64,000 nt of DNA, taken from contig NZ_JAZHFT010000003.1 of the NCBI RefSeq assembly GCF_036541425.1, forward strand, positions 237,060 to 301,059, written 5' to 3'. The DNA is from Consotaella aegiceratis (lineage in GTDB: Bacteria > Pseudomonadota > Alphaproteobacteria > Rhizobiales > Rhizobiaceae). Both the position numbers and the translations under genes were made by a program. Shown one piece after another: positions 26,748-35,947 of the stretch (the stretch's first letter is position 1; the number at the start of each line of letters is the position of its first letter). Below the pieces are notes generated by a model. It made no database searches and was not told the origin of the DNA. It saw nothing but the letters and a program-made list of their open reading frames with translations.

Positions 26748-27315
26748 TGACGGCGACCTTGGCATGGGCGGCCTCGGCCGCCGCGATGCCGGCCGGCGCG
26801 TCCTCGAAGATCAGGCAGTGGTCGGCCGCGACACCGAGCATTTCGGCGCCGCGGAGATAGCAATCCGGGGCGGGCTTGCCTCGGGTGATGTCATCGGCGG
26901 TGATCATCCGGTTCGGCACGGGCAGCCCGGCCGCGCCGAGCCTTCGAACGGCGAGGCGGCGCGGTGAGGATGTCACGATCGTCCAGCGGCCGATGGGCAG
27001 GCCTGCCAGAAAATCCGCCGCGCCGGCAATCGCCTCGATGCCCTCCACGTCGTGCATCTCGGCCTCGGTGATGGCCTCGGCTTCGACCTGCGGATCGACG
27101 CCCGGCAGGCCGAGCTTGCGGATGGTGTCGACGGCCCGGGCGCCATGCATGGTCGGCAGGAACGCCTCGACATCCAGGCCCTGGCGGGCCGCCCAAGCGC
27201 CCCAGACGCGTTCGGCCGCCTTGAGCGAGGTGAGGATGGTGCCGTCCATGTCGAACAGGAGGGCGTCGGCGGTTTGATCGAGGGGTTCGGACATGGGGTC
27301 GGCGGTGGAATCCAT
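26632..27315 (-). CDS. HAD-family sugar-phosphate phosphatase
   Basis: 227 residues, subclass IA HAD. Motif I 'LLFDMDGTI' (about 19-27), motif II 'IVTSSP', motif III lysine in 'RGKPAPD' and motif IV 'FEDAPAG' are all present. Similar proteins dephosphorylate glycerol-3-phosphate or sugar phosphates. A second ATG 21 bases downstream (27294) is equally possible; no ribosome site decides. Its 3' end overlaps the EamA gene by 116 bases, tail to tail. Confidence 0.85.
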   Translation of the reverse strand: MDSTADPMSEPLDQTADALLFDMDGTILTSLKAAERVWGAWAARQGLDVEAFLPTMHGARAVDTIRKLGLPGVDPQVEAEAITEAEMHDVEGIEAIAGAADFLAGLPIGRWTIVTSSPRRLAVRRLGAAGLPVPNRMITADDITRGKPAPDCYLRGAEMLGVAADHCLIFEDAPAGIAAAEAAHAKVAVITATFHHPVETSHPTLRDYSGLKSEVLADGRLRVFASD

Positions 27316-27622
27316 CTGCGAGGAGGCCTGTGTCGTTCCCGCGGAGCGAATCGGTCGGCAGCGCTGGCCGGCGGGTGAAACGGCGGAGATCGAAGTCTCC
27401 CGAGCGCGCGATTCTGGATCGCGTCGCTCGGGACGAGTTCCATAGCGCGGAACGCCGGACAGTTAAATGCGGCCTCCGCATATCAGCCGACCCGCCACGA
27501 CCGGAAGATGGCCCGCCGATTTCCACCGGACGAGCGGCCAAGGGGCTTCCTCGCCCTGGACGATGCCATCCGTCTTGAACGACGTCGCCAAGGCGACGGC
27601 CGCCGTCCGTGCCGCGTTGTGC
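27316..27622. other. Gap between HAD and chemoreceptor genes
   Basis: About 307 bases. It should hold the HAD promoter and the 3' end of the chemoreceptor transcript. I see no convincing gene, operator or terminator. Confidence 0.3.
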
Positions 27623-29815
27623 TCAGGCCGCCGAACGGGCCGGCGCGTGTGGCCTGGCGGCCTTGTCGCGGGTGAATGTGAACGTCGCCAATTGCCGGGC
27701 CAGGTTTTCGGCCTCCGTCGCCAGCGTATGGATGGCCGCCGTCGACTGCTCGACCATGGCCGCATTTTGCTGCGTCACGACGTCCATCTGAGACATGGCC
27801 CGGTCGATGTCTCCGATCGTGTCGGCCTGCTGTGTGGCGGTTGCGACGATCGCTTCCACCTCTCGTTGGACCCGGGCTACTCGCTCGACGATGCCCTCGA
27901 TCGAATCGTTGGCTTTTCCGGCAAGCGCGACGCCATGGTCGACCTCTTGAAGGGAGCGCTCGATCAATCTCTTGATCTCCTGCGCGGCATTGGCCGAGCG
28001 CTGGGCAAGCGCGCGAACTTCCTGGGCGACCACAGCGAAGCCCTTGCCGGCTTCGCCCGCCCGCGCTGCCTCCACCCCGGCGTTGAGTGCCAGAAGATTG
28101 GTCTGGAACGCGATCTCGTCGATCACGCTGCTGATGGTGCTGATCTCCCGGGAGGACTCGGAAATCTGTTCGATCGCGGCCGCGCTCTCGCGTACGATTC
28201 CGGAGGAGGTGTCGGCAAATCTCGACATTTCCGTCACCAGATCCTTGGCGCTGCCCGCGCGTTTGGAGGTCGTTCCAATGCCCCCCGCGACTTCACCCAG
28301 GGCGGCCGCTGTTTCCTCCAGAGACGAGGCCTGGTGCTCGGTGCGTCCCGCCAGATCGTCGCTGGCGCTCCGCAGTTCCTGGACGCCCTGGCGCACGACT
28401 TGGGTGACCGTGGTGACCGATGCAAGCGTCTTGTCCAAGGTCTCGACGGCGTTGTTGAAGGTCGTGCGAACCGTGTCCATGTCGGCGGTGAAGGGGGCGG
28501 TGATGCGGACGCCGACATTTCCCTTCGCCAACGCGTCGAGGGCGTTGCCCAGGGCAGCCAGGGCCTGTTCGACCGTGGCCGCTTTTTCCATGCGCTCGGC
28601 CGCCGCCGCGGCGCGGTCGCTTTCCCGCTCCTGTGCGTGGCGCCGTTCCTCGTCGCGCTGAGCCTCGGCCTTGTCACGGGTGATGTCGACGAAGCGATGG
28701 ACGGCGCGGGCCATCTGGCCGATTTCGTCCTTCCGCTCGACGTCGACGAGGTGCATGTCGACGACGCCTTCGGCGAGCTTGCGCATGGACAGGGCGAGCG
28801 CGCGCAGGGGCCGATTGATCGCGCGACCCAACAGCAACGTTCCAACGACCGTCGTGGCCAAGGCGAGGCCATTGAGAACCAAAAGCTTCAGGAAGTGCGA
28901 CCATTGCTCGTCCGCGAAATCGCGGGCCATCGTTTGGATTACGCCGAGTTCCTCGTCCTCGATCGCCTTCAACTCGTCGATCAGACGGCTCGACACCGAG
29001 AACCACTCCGCACTGTCAATCTGACCGAGATCGGTATCGACGCCGTTCCTGGTCATTTCGCCGCGTATCGCCGTGATCCTGTCCTGGCCGGCACTTGCCA
29101 GGCGCTTTTCGAAAGCGCTCTTCATCTGGGGCGATAGGGCCGCCTTGTACCGATCGAGAAGGATGGTCTGAGAGCCGGCGAGGGCGAGGAACGGCGAGAA
29201 CGCCGGCGGATCGAAGCGCCCTCGGGCAATCATGCCGGCGCCGAGCCCACGCTCCTGGCCGGCATATTCCTTGGCGAGAAGCAATTCCTCGTAGGAGAGA
29301 AGGCGGGCCGCCAGATGGTACTCGCTGCTGGTCCTCATCATCGTATCCACCAGGTTGGTGATCCGCGTGATGGTGTTGACGTAGAATTCGAAGGTCGCCC
29401 GCGGCGCCGCCCGCAAGGCGTCGATCTCGGCGCGCATCCCGGCGAGCTTCGTGAGACTGTCGCGCGCCTGTTCCGACAATTCCGAGATGGCGGGCGTGAC
29501 CAGCAAGCCTTCGAGAGCGGTCTCGTAGGCCGCGATGTTCTCGTCGGTGGCTCGGCGTGCCTCGACCATCCCGTCCTTCATCAGCGCACCGCGCGAATTG
29601 ACGAATCCGGCGGTCGTGCCGCGTTCGACCTGCAGCGTGTGGATCAGGTCGGCCGCCTTCTGGATGGCGGCGGTGGACTCGACCAGACGCGCCATCTCGG
29701 AATAGGCGACGTACGCTTGGTCGATTTTCGACTGCGCAAGGTAAGCCGCCAATATGAGAGGGAGGGCAACGGCTGCCATGAGTTTGTAGACAAACGGAAT
29801 GTCTGAAATCCGCAT
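27623..29815 (-). CDS. Methyl-accepting chemotaxis protein with NIT sensor domain
   Basis: 730 residues. A first membrane helix at about 10-27, a periplasmic NIT-type domain (about 45-305; 'LIHTLQVERGTTAGFVNSRG' is the signature of nitrate/nitrite-sensing domains), a second helix at about 315-335, HAMP (about 335-390), and a cytoplasmic signalling domain with the conserved tip 'EIAFQTNLLALNAGVEAARAGE' near residue 595. It would send ligand information to CheA/CheW. Placement directly upstream of nifH, with the nif regulatory region between them, fits a role in moving toward or away from fixed nitrogen. Ligand not proven. Confidence 0.9.
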   Translation of the reverse strand: MRISDIPFVYKLMAAVALPLILAAYLAQSKIDQAYVAYSEMARLVESTAAIQKAADLIHTLQVERGTTAGFVNSRGALMKDGMVEARRATDENIAAYETALEGLLVTPAISELSEQARDSLTKLAGMRAEIDALRAAPRATFEFYVNTITRITNLVDTMMRTSSEYHLAARLLSYEELLLAKEYAGQERGLGAGMIARGRFDPPAFSPFLALAGSQTILLDRYKAALSPQMKSAFEKRLASAGQDRITAIRGEMTRNGVDTDLGQIDSAEWFSVSSRLIDELKAIEDEELGVIQTMARDFADEQWSHFLKLLVLNGLALATTVVGTLLLGRAINRPLRALALSMRKLAEGVVDMHLVDVERKDEIGQMARAVHRFVDITRDKAEAQRDEERRHAQERESDRAAAAAERMEKAATVEQALAALGNALDALAKGNVGVRITAPFTADMDTVRTTFNNAVETLDKTLASVTTVTQVVRQGVQELRSASDDLAGRTEHQASSLEETAAALGEVAGGIGTTSKRAGSAKDLVTEMSRFADTSSGIVRESAAAIEQISESSREISTISSVIDEIAFQTNLLALNAGVEAARAGEAGKGFAVVAQEVRALAQRSANAAQEIKRLIERSLQEVDHGVALAGKANDSIEGIVERVARVQREVEAIVATATQQADTIGDIDRAMSQMDVVTQQNAAMVEQSTAAIHTLATEAENLARQLATFTFTRDKAARPHAPARSAA

Positions 29816-30090
29816 GTTCGAGCCCTGTGTCCGCCAATTCGATCTTGAAGAAAATATGTATTTCTTCCTGATTTTTCACATAATTACATAAAGGAAAAAA
29901 GTTTAAATTGCGTCATAAAGTGTAATATGGACTATATATTTATAGTTCCATAAATTATGCTTTCTTTGGTTGACGCCTATCCGGGGCGGGCCGCTCGTGA
30001 CGCCGGCTTTCGGTGAGGCGGGCCGCCTGCATGTCATGCCGTGGTCGTCGCGTCTGACATTTCCTGGAATTGTTCGACTTTGTCGGTGTT
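29816..30090. other. AT-rich intergenic region before nifH
   Basis: The part from about 29850 to 29965 is far richer in A and T than the rest of the window and includes a short dyad (ACTATA, 29931-29936, and TATAGT, 29941-29946). It should contain the chemoreceptor promoter and perhaps bent DNA upstream of nifH. No gene seen. Confidence 0.45.
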
Positions 30091-30106
30091 TGTCGGCTTC
30101 GTCACA
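30091..30106 (+). promoter_or_regulatory. NifA upstream activator site of nifH
   Basis: TGTCGGCTTCGTCACA is an exact TGT-N10-ACA site about 85 bases upstream of the nifH -24 element. Confidence 0.85.
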
Positions 30107-30184
30107 CGAGACGGAGCGCCGGTCGCGAGTGTCGTGTCTTCGTTAAGATCATGAAAACAAACAACTAAAAAATCCGAACGCAGT

Positions 30185-30200
30185 TGGCACGCTTCCTGCA
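30185..30200 (+). promoter_or_regulatory. Sigma-54 promoter of nifHDK
   Basis: TGGCACGCTTCCTGCA, with GG and GC exactly 10 bases apart, about 86 bases before the nifH start. Expected to drive nifHDKENX and the NifX-associated gene. Confidence 0.95.
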
Positions 30201-30285
30201 AGTCCCTGGTCAGAGACCGGCGGCGACGCCCTTCTCATGGAATTTGTACCCAGTGCAACGAACCACCGGCAAAGGACAATTCGTT

Positions 30286-31170
30286 ATGAGCGCACTTCGT
30301 CAGATCGCTTTTTACGGCAAGGGTGGCATCGGCAAGTCGACCACCTCGCAAAACACGCTCGCCGCCCTGGTCGAGCTCGGGCAGAAAATCCTCATCGTCG
30401 GCTGCGACCCCAAGGCCGACTCCACCCGCCTGATCCTCAACGCGAAGGCCCAGGACACGGTTCTCCACCTCGCCGCCGAGATGGGCTCGGTCGAGGATCT
30501 GGAACTCGAGGATGTTCTGAAGATTGGCTACAAGGACATCAAGTGTGTCGAGTCCGGCGGCCCTGAGCCCGGCGTCGGCTGCGCCGGCCGCGGCGTCATC
30601 ACCGCCATCAACTTCCTGGAAGAGAACGGCGCCTACGAGGATGTCGACTATGTCTCCTACGACGTGCTCGGCGACGTCGTGTGTGGTGGCTTCGCCATGC
30701 CGATCCGCGAGAACAAGGCGCAGGAAATCTACATCGTCATGTCCGGCGAGATGATGGCGCTCTATGCCGCCAACAACATCTCCAAGGGCATCCTGAAATA
30801 CGCCAATTCCGGCGGCGTGCGCCTGGGCGGGCTGATCTGCAACGAGCGTCAGACCGATCAGGAACTGGAGCTGGCCGAAGCGATGGCCGCCAAGCTCGGC
30901 TCCAAGCTGATCCACTTCGTGCCGCGCGACAACATCGTCCAACACGCCGAGCTGCGTCGCCAGACGGTGCTGCAGTATGCGCCGGACTCCAAGCAGGCCG
31001 ACGAGTACCGCCAGCTCGCCAACAAGATCCACGCGAACTCCGGGCAGGGCGTCGTCCCAACCCCGATCACCATGGAAGAGCTGGAGCAGATGCTGATGGA
31101 TTTCGGCATCATGCAGTCCGAAGAGGATCGGCTCGCCGCCATCGCCAAAGCCGAGGCCGCGACCGCGTAA
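30286..31170 (+). CDS. nifH: Nitrogenase iron protein NifH
   Basis: 294 residues. P-loop 'YGKGGIGKSTT' at about residues 8-18, the two cluster cysteines in 'GCAGRGVI' and 'DVVCGGFAMP', and switch regions are intact. The arginine of 'CAGRG' is the DraT ADP-ribosylation site. The homodimer carries one [4Fe-4S] and passes electrons to NifDK with ATP hydrolysis. The start at 30286 gives the standard N-terminus (MSALRQIAFYG). Confidence 0.98.
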   Translation: MSALRQIAFYGKGGIGKSTTSQNTLAALVELGQKILIVGCDPKADSTRLILNAKAQDTVLHLAAEMGSVEDLELEDVLKIGYKDIKCVESGGPEPGVGCAGRGVITAINFLEENGAYEDVDYVSYDVLGDVVCGGFAMPIRENKAQEIYIVMSGEMMALYAANNISKGILKYANSGGVRLGGLICNERQTDQELELAEAMAAKLGSKLIHFVPRDNIVQHAELRRQTVLQYAPDSKQADEYRQLANKIHANSGQGVVPTPITMEELEQMLMDFGIMQSEEDRLAAIAKAEAATA

Positions 31171-31180
31171 CCGCACGGTG

Positions 31181-31202
31181 GAGCCGGCCTCCCGGCCGGC
31201 TC
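31181..31202 (+). other. Hairpin in the nifH-nifD gap
   Basis: GAGCCGGCC (31181-31189) and GGCCGGCTC (31194-31202) make a perfect 9-base stem with TCCC loop just after nifH. No T-run follows, so it more likely protects the nifH 3' end than terminates fully. Confidence 0.75.
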
Positions 31203-31231
31203 GCATCCCCTTTCTTCAAAGGAGCCGATCC

Positions 31232-32737
31232 ATGCCTATGGATACCTTGCTGACCGATGCGGAGCTGCGCGAGCAGCTCATCGAGGACGTGCTGACCGCC
31301 TATCCCGACAAGGCGAAGAAGAAGCGCGCCAAGCACCTGGCCGTCGCCAAGGCGGCGCCGGAGGGCGAGACCGAAATCGCCTCCAAGTGCGACAGCGTGA
31401 AGTCGAACATCAAGTCGCTGCCCGGTGTCATGACGATCCGCGGCTGTGCCTATGCCGGCTCGAAGGGCGTGGTGTGGGGCCCGGTCAAGGACATGGTCCA
31501 CATCAGCCACGGCCCCGTGGGCTGCGGCCAATATTCCTGGTCGCAGCGGCGCAACTACTACACCGGCACGACGGGCATCGATTCCTTCGTGACGATGCAG
31601 TTCACCACCGATTTCCAGGAAAAGGACATCGTCTTCGGCGGCGACAAGAAGCTCGCCAAGGTAATCGACGAGATCGCCGAGCTGTTTCCGCTCGCCAACG
31701 GCATCTCGGTCCAGTCCGAATGCCCGATCGGCCTGATCGGCGACGACATCGAGGCGGTGTCGCGCAACAAGTCGAAGGAGATCGACAAGACCATCGTCCC
31801 GGTCCGGTGCGAGGGCTTTCGCGGCGTCTCGCAGTCGCTCGGCCACCACATCGCCAACGATGCGATCCGCGACTGGGTTCTCGACAAGGGCAAGGAAGAC
31901 GCCGGCTACGAGCCCGGACCGTATGACGTGAGCGTCATCGGTGACTACAACATCGGCGGCGATGCCTGGGCGAGCCGTATGCTGCTCGAAGAGATGGGTC
32001 TGCGCGTGGTCGGCAACTGGTCGGGCGACGCCACTCTCGCCGAGTTGGAGCGTGCCCCGCGGGCCAGGCTCAACCTCATCCACTGCTACCGGTCGATGAA
32101 CTACATCTGCCGCTACATGGAAGAGACCTACGGCGTGCCGTGGATGGAGTACAACTTCTTCGGGCCCACCCAGATCGCCGCGTCGCTGCGCGCCATCGCC
32201 AAGAACTTCGACGAGACGATCCAGGACAACGCCGAAAAGGTGATCGCCAAGTATCAGCCGCTTGTCGATGCGGTGATCGCCAAGTACCGCCCGCGCCTCG
32301 AAGGCAAGTCGGTGATGCTCTATGTCGGTGGCCTGCGCCCGCGCCACGTGGTGACGGCCTATGACGATCTCGGCATGGTGATCGCCGGCACAGGCTACGA
32401 GTTCGCCCACTCCGACGACTACAAGCGCACCGGCCACTACGTCAAAGAAGGCACGCTGATCTACGACGACGTAACCGGCTACGAGCTGGAGAAGTTCATC
32501 GAGCGGATTCGCCCGGATCTCGTCGGCTCCGGCATCAAGGAAAAGTACCCGGTGCAGAAGATGGGCATTCCGTTCCGTCAGATGCACTCCTGGGACTATT
32601 CGGGCCCCTATCACGGCTATGACGGCTTCGCCATCTTCGCCCGTGACATGGATCTGGCGATCAACAATCCGGTCTGGAACCTGTTCAAGGCGCCTTGGGA
32701 AGCCCAGCCGGAAGCGGCCGAAGACGTCGCTGCCTGA
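31232..32737 (+). CDS. nifD: Nitrogenase MoFe protein alpha chain NifD
   Basis: 501 residues. P-cluster ligands are seen in 'RGCAYAG', 'GPVGCGQYSW' and 'QSECPIGLIGDD'. FeMo-cofactor ligands are the cysteine of 'IHCYRSMNYI' and the histidine of 'MHSWDYSGPYHGYDGF'. The start at 31232 has GGAG upstream. Forms the alpha2beta2 heterotetramer with NifK. Confidence 0.98.
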   Translation: MPMDTLLTDAELREQLIEDVLTAYPDKAKKKRAKHLAVAKAAPEGETEIASKCDSVKSNIKSLPGVMTIRGCAYAGSKGVVWGPVKDMVHISHGPVGCGQYSWSQRRNYYTGTTGIDSFVTMQFTTDFQEKDIVFGGDKKLAKVIDEIAELFPLANGISVQSECPIGLIGDDIEAVSRNKSKEIDKTIVPVRCEGFRGVSQSLGHHIANDAIRDWVLDKGKEDAGYEPGPYDVSVIGDYNIGGDAWASRMLLEEMGLRVVGNWSGDATLAELERAPRARLNLIHCYRSMNYICRYMEETYGVPWMEYNFFGPTQIAASLRAIAKNFDETIQDNAEKVIAKYQPLVDAVIAKYRPRLEGKSVMLYVGGLRPRHVVTAYDDLGMVIAGTGYEFAHSDDYKRTGHYVKEGTLIYDDVTGYELEKFIERIRPDLVGSGIKEKYPVQKMGIPFRQMHSWDYSGPYHGYDGFAIFARDMDLAINNPVWNLFKAPWEAQPEAAEDVAA

Positions 32738-32750
32738 CATTTCGATCCCA

Positions 32751-32776
32751 GGGGCGGCGGGTCTGCCGGCCGCCCC
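32751..32776 (+). other. Hairpin in the nifD-nifK gap
   Basis: GGGGCGGC (32751-32758) pairs with GCCGCCCC (32769-32776), loop of 10 bases, 13 bases after the nifD stop. Same placement as the hairpins after nifH and nifK. Confidence 0.65.
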
Positions 32777-32856
32777 GTCAGACGACCTCTTTATCCACCG
32801 ATCAACTCTCAGCGCGCGTCCCGTAAGGCGGACGGCCAGGAGAAGGATGAGACGAG

Positions 32857-34392
32857 ATGCCCCAGTCAGCCGAGAAGGTCCTGGATCACGGCCCGCTCTT
32901 CAAAGAGCCTGAATACCAGGAGATGCTGAAGAACAAGAAGACTGCGTTCGAGAACGGCCATTCCGACGAAAAGATCGTGGAGATCGCCGACTGGACGAAG
33001 TCGTGGGAGTATCGGGAGAAGAACCTGGCGCGGGAATCGCTCTGCGTGAACCCCGCCAAGGCCTGCCAGCCGCTCGGCGCCGTGTTTGCGGCGGCCGGCT
33101 ACGAGCAGACCCTGTCGTTCATCCACGGCAGCCAGGGCTGTGCGGCCTACTACCGATCGCATCTGTCGCGCCACTTCAAGGAGCCGGCCTCGGCGGTCTC
33201 CTCCTCGATGACCGAGGACGCGGCGGTGTTCGGCGGTCTCAACAACATGATCGACGGGCTGGCCAACGCCCATTCACTCTATTCGCCGAAGATGATCGCC
33301 GTCTCCACCACCTGCATGGCGGAGGTCATCGGCGACGACCTGAACTCCTTCATCATCAAGGCGAAGGAACAGGGCTCCGTCCCGGCCGACTTCGACGTTC
33401 CGCACGCCCACACGCCGGCCTTCGTCGGCAGCCATGTGGACGGCTACGACAACATGCAGAAGGGCATCCTGGAGCACTTCTGGCGGAACACCGAGCGCAC
33501 CCCCGGCGAAGGCCTGAACATCATTCCGGGCTTCGACGGCTACGCGGTCGGCAACATCCGCGAACTCAACCGGATGCTCGACCTGATGGGCGTCGAGGCG
33601 ACAGTTCTGGGCGACGTTTCGGACGTCTACGACACCCCCTCGGACGGCGAGTTCCGCATGTACGACGGCGGCACCACGCTCGAGGAGGTGAAGGCCGGCC
33701 TCAACGCCAAGACCACGCTGTCGATGCAGGAATACTGCAGCCGCAAGACGCTGGAATTCTGCCGGGAGATGGGCCAGGAGACCGCCGCTCTGCACTATCC
33801 CATGGGCGTGCAGGGCACCGACGAGTTCCTGATGAAGGTCACCGAGATCACCGGCAAGACGATCCCGGACAGCTTGAAGCTGGAGCGCGGCCGCCTGGTC
33901 GACGCCATGGCCGACAGCCAGTCCTACCTGCACGGCAAGACTTACGCGATCTACGGCGATCCGGACTTCGTCTACTCGATGGCCCGTTTCGTGCTGGAGA
34001 CCGGCGGCGAGCCGCGCCACTGCCTGGCCACCAACGGCAGCAAGAAGTGGGCGAAGCAGATGCAGGCGCTGTTCGACTCCTCGCCCTTCGGCAAGGATTG
34101 CCAGGTCTGGGCCGGCAAGGATCTGTGGCATCTGCGCTCGCTGATGGCCACCGAGCCCGTCGATCTTCTGATCGGCAACTCGCACGGCAAGTATCTGGAG
34201 CGCGATCTCGGCGTGCCGCTGATCCGGCTGACCTTCCCGATCTTCGACCGGCATCACCACCACCGCTTCCCGACCTGGGGCTATCAGGGCGCGATCAACG
34301 TCCTGGTGAAGATCCTCGACACGATCTTCGACAAGCTCGACACCGAGTCGGGCACGGTGGGCGGCGACATCTCGTTCGACCTCACCCGCTGA
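32857..34392 (+). CDS. nifK: Nitrogenase MoFe protein beta chain NifK
   Basis: 511 residues. P-cluster ligands lie in 'NPAKACQPLGAV', 'HGSQGCAAYY' and 'STTCMAEVIGDD'. 'RHHHHRFPTWGYQG' region and the N-terminal extension typical of group I NifK are present. Pairs with NifD. Confidence 0.98.
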   Translation: MPQSAEKVLDHGPLFKEPEYQEMLKNKKTAFENGHSDEKIVEIADWTKSWEYREKNLARESLCVNPAKACQPLGAVFAAAGYEQTLSFIHGSQGCAAYYRSHLSRHFKEPASAVSSSMTEDAAVFGGLNNMIDGLANAHSLYSPKMIAVSTTCMAEVIGDDLNSFIIKAKEQGSVPADFDVPHAHTPAFVGSHVDGYDNMQKGILEHFWRNTERTPGEGLNIIPGFDGYAVGNIRELNRMLDLMGVEATVLGDVSDVYDTPSDGEFRMYDGGTTLEEVKAGLNAKTTLSMQEYCSRKTLEFCREMGQETAALHYPMGVQGTDEFLMKVTEITGKTIPDSLKLERGRLVDAMADSQSYLHGKTYAIYGDPDFVYSMARFVLETGGEPRHCLATNGSKKWAKQMQALFDSSPFGKDCQVWAGKDLWHLRSLMATEPVDLLIGNSHGKYLERDLGVPLIRLTFPIFDRHHHHRFPTWGYQGAINVLVKILDTIFDKLDTESGTVGGDISFDLTR

Positions 34393-34403
34393 CGGTCTTC
34401 GCT

Positions 34404-34428
34404 CCCGGCCGGCCTCGCGCCGGTCGGG
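34404..34428 (+). other. Hairpin in the nifK-nifE gap
   Basis: CCCGGCCGGC (34404-34413) pairs with GCCGGTCGGG (34419-34428), one G-T pair, 5-base loop. It lies 12 bases after the nifK stop without a T-run, and probably marks the border between highly and weakly expressed parts of the nif transcript. Confidence 0.7.
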
Positions 34429-34467
34429 CCGCATCCTCGAATTGTCAAGCGATCTGGAGATCCCACG

Positions 34468-35931
34468 ATGGCTGAAGCGCTGAAGGTCCGTGTCGAAGCC
34501 GCGTTCAACGAACCGGCGTGCGGCGTCAACCAAGCCAAGAGCGAAACCCAGCGCAAGAAGGGCTGCTCCAAGGCCCTGACACCGGGCGCCGCCGCCGGCG
34601 GGTGCGCCTTCGACGGGGCCATGATCGCTCTGCAGCCGATCGTCGACGTCGCCCATCTGGTCCATGCGCCGCTCGCCTGCTCCGGCATGAGCTGGGACAA
34701 TCGCAGTTCGGCCTCCTCGGGCTCGACGCTCTATCGTACCGGCTTCACCACCGACCTGTCGGAACTCGACATCGTCATGGGCCATGGCGAGAAGAAGCTC
34801 TTCCGCGCCATCCGCGAGATCATCGAAAAGCACAGCCCGCCGGCGGTCTTCGTCTATGCGACCTGTGTGTCGTCGCTGGTCGGCGACGACATCGAGGCGG
34901 TGTGCAAGGCGGCGGCGGAAAAGTTCGGCACGCCGGTCATCCCGATCAACGCGCCGGGCTTCGTCGGCTCCAAGAATCTCGGCAACAAGCTCGGCGGCCA
35001 GGCGCTGTTCGAGCATGTGATCGGCACGATCGAGCCCGAGACGACGACGCCGACCGACATCAACATCATCGGAGACTACAATCTGTCCGGCGAGCTGTGG
35101 CAGGTGAAGCCTCTTCTCGACAAGCTCGGCATTCGCGTCCTGGGCTCGGTCTCGGGCGACGCGCGCTACCGTCAGGTGGCGATGGCGCACCGTGCCAAGG
35201 TGACGATGCTGATCTGCTCCAAGGCATTGATCGCGCTCGCCCGCGAACTGGAAGAGCGTTGGGGCATCCCCTGGTTCGAAGGCTCGTTCTACGGCATTTC
35301 CGATACCTCCCAGGCGCTGCGCACGCTGTGCCGGATGCTGGTGGAGCGCGGCGCCGCGCCCGACCTGATCGACCGTTGCGAAACCTTGATTTCCGAGGAG
35401 GAGGCCAAGGCCTGGGCGGCGCTGGAGCCCTATCGGCCCAGCGTCGCCGGCCGGCGGGTGCTGCTCTACACCGGCGGCCACAAGAGCTGGTCGGTGGTCT
35501 CGGCGCTCCAGGAACTGGGCATGGAGGTGATCGGCACCTCGATGCGCAAGGCAACCGACGGCGACAAGGCGCGCGTCAAGGCGATCATGGGCGACGAGAC
35601 GCATATGTTCGAGAACATGGCGCCGAAGGAGATGTACCGCGTCCTGAAGAACGCCGAGGCCGACGTGTTGATGTCGGGCGGGCGCAGCCAGTTCGTGGCG
35701 CTCAAGGCAAAAACGCCTTGGATCGACGTCAACCAGGAGAAGCACGAGCCCTATGCCGGCTATGTCGGCATGGTCGAGTTGGTGCGCGCCATCGACCGCT
35801 CGGTCAACAATCCGATGTGGAACGAGTTGCGGGCGCCGGCCCCCTGGGAAATACAGCCTGCCGCCGAGGCCACGCCGGGTCCTGCCCTGGCCGTGGTCAA
35901 GGGCGACGCCACCGATTTCGAGGATTGTTGA
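34468..35931 (+). CDS. nifE: FeMo-cofactor scaffold NifE
   Basis: 487 residues, NifD-like. Cluster ligands in 'GGCAFDGA', 'APLACSGMSWDN' and 'YATCVSSLVGDD' are present. It forms the NifEN scaffold on which NifB-co becomes FeMo-co. No separate sigma-54 promoter is seen in the 75-base gap, so it is read from the nifH promoter. Confidence 0.97.
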   Translation: MAEALKVRVEAAFNEPACGVNQAKSETQRKKGCSKALTPGAAAGGCAFDGAMIALQPIVDVAHLVHAPLACSGMSWDNRSSASSGSTLYRTGFTTDLSELDIVMGHGEKKLFRAIREIIEKHSPPAVFVYATCVSSLVGDDIEAVCKAAAEKFGTPVIPINAPGFVGSKNLGNKLGGQALFEHVIGTIEPETTTPTDINIIGDYNLSGELWQVKPLLDKLGIRVLGSVSGDARYRQVAMAHRAKVTMLICSKALIALARELEERWGIPWFEGSFYGISDTSQALRTLCRMLVERGAAPDLIDRCETLISEEEAKAWAALEPYRPSVAGRRVLLYTGGHKSWSVVSALQELGMEVIGTSMRKATDGDKARVKAIMGDETHMFENMAPKEMYRVLKNAEADVLMSGGRSQFVALKAKTPWIDVNQEKHEPYAGYVGMVELVRAIDRSVNNPMWNELRAPAPWEIQPAAEATPGPALAVVKGDATDFEDC

Positions 35932-35947
35932 GGGAGGCCCCACGACC

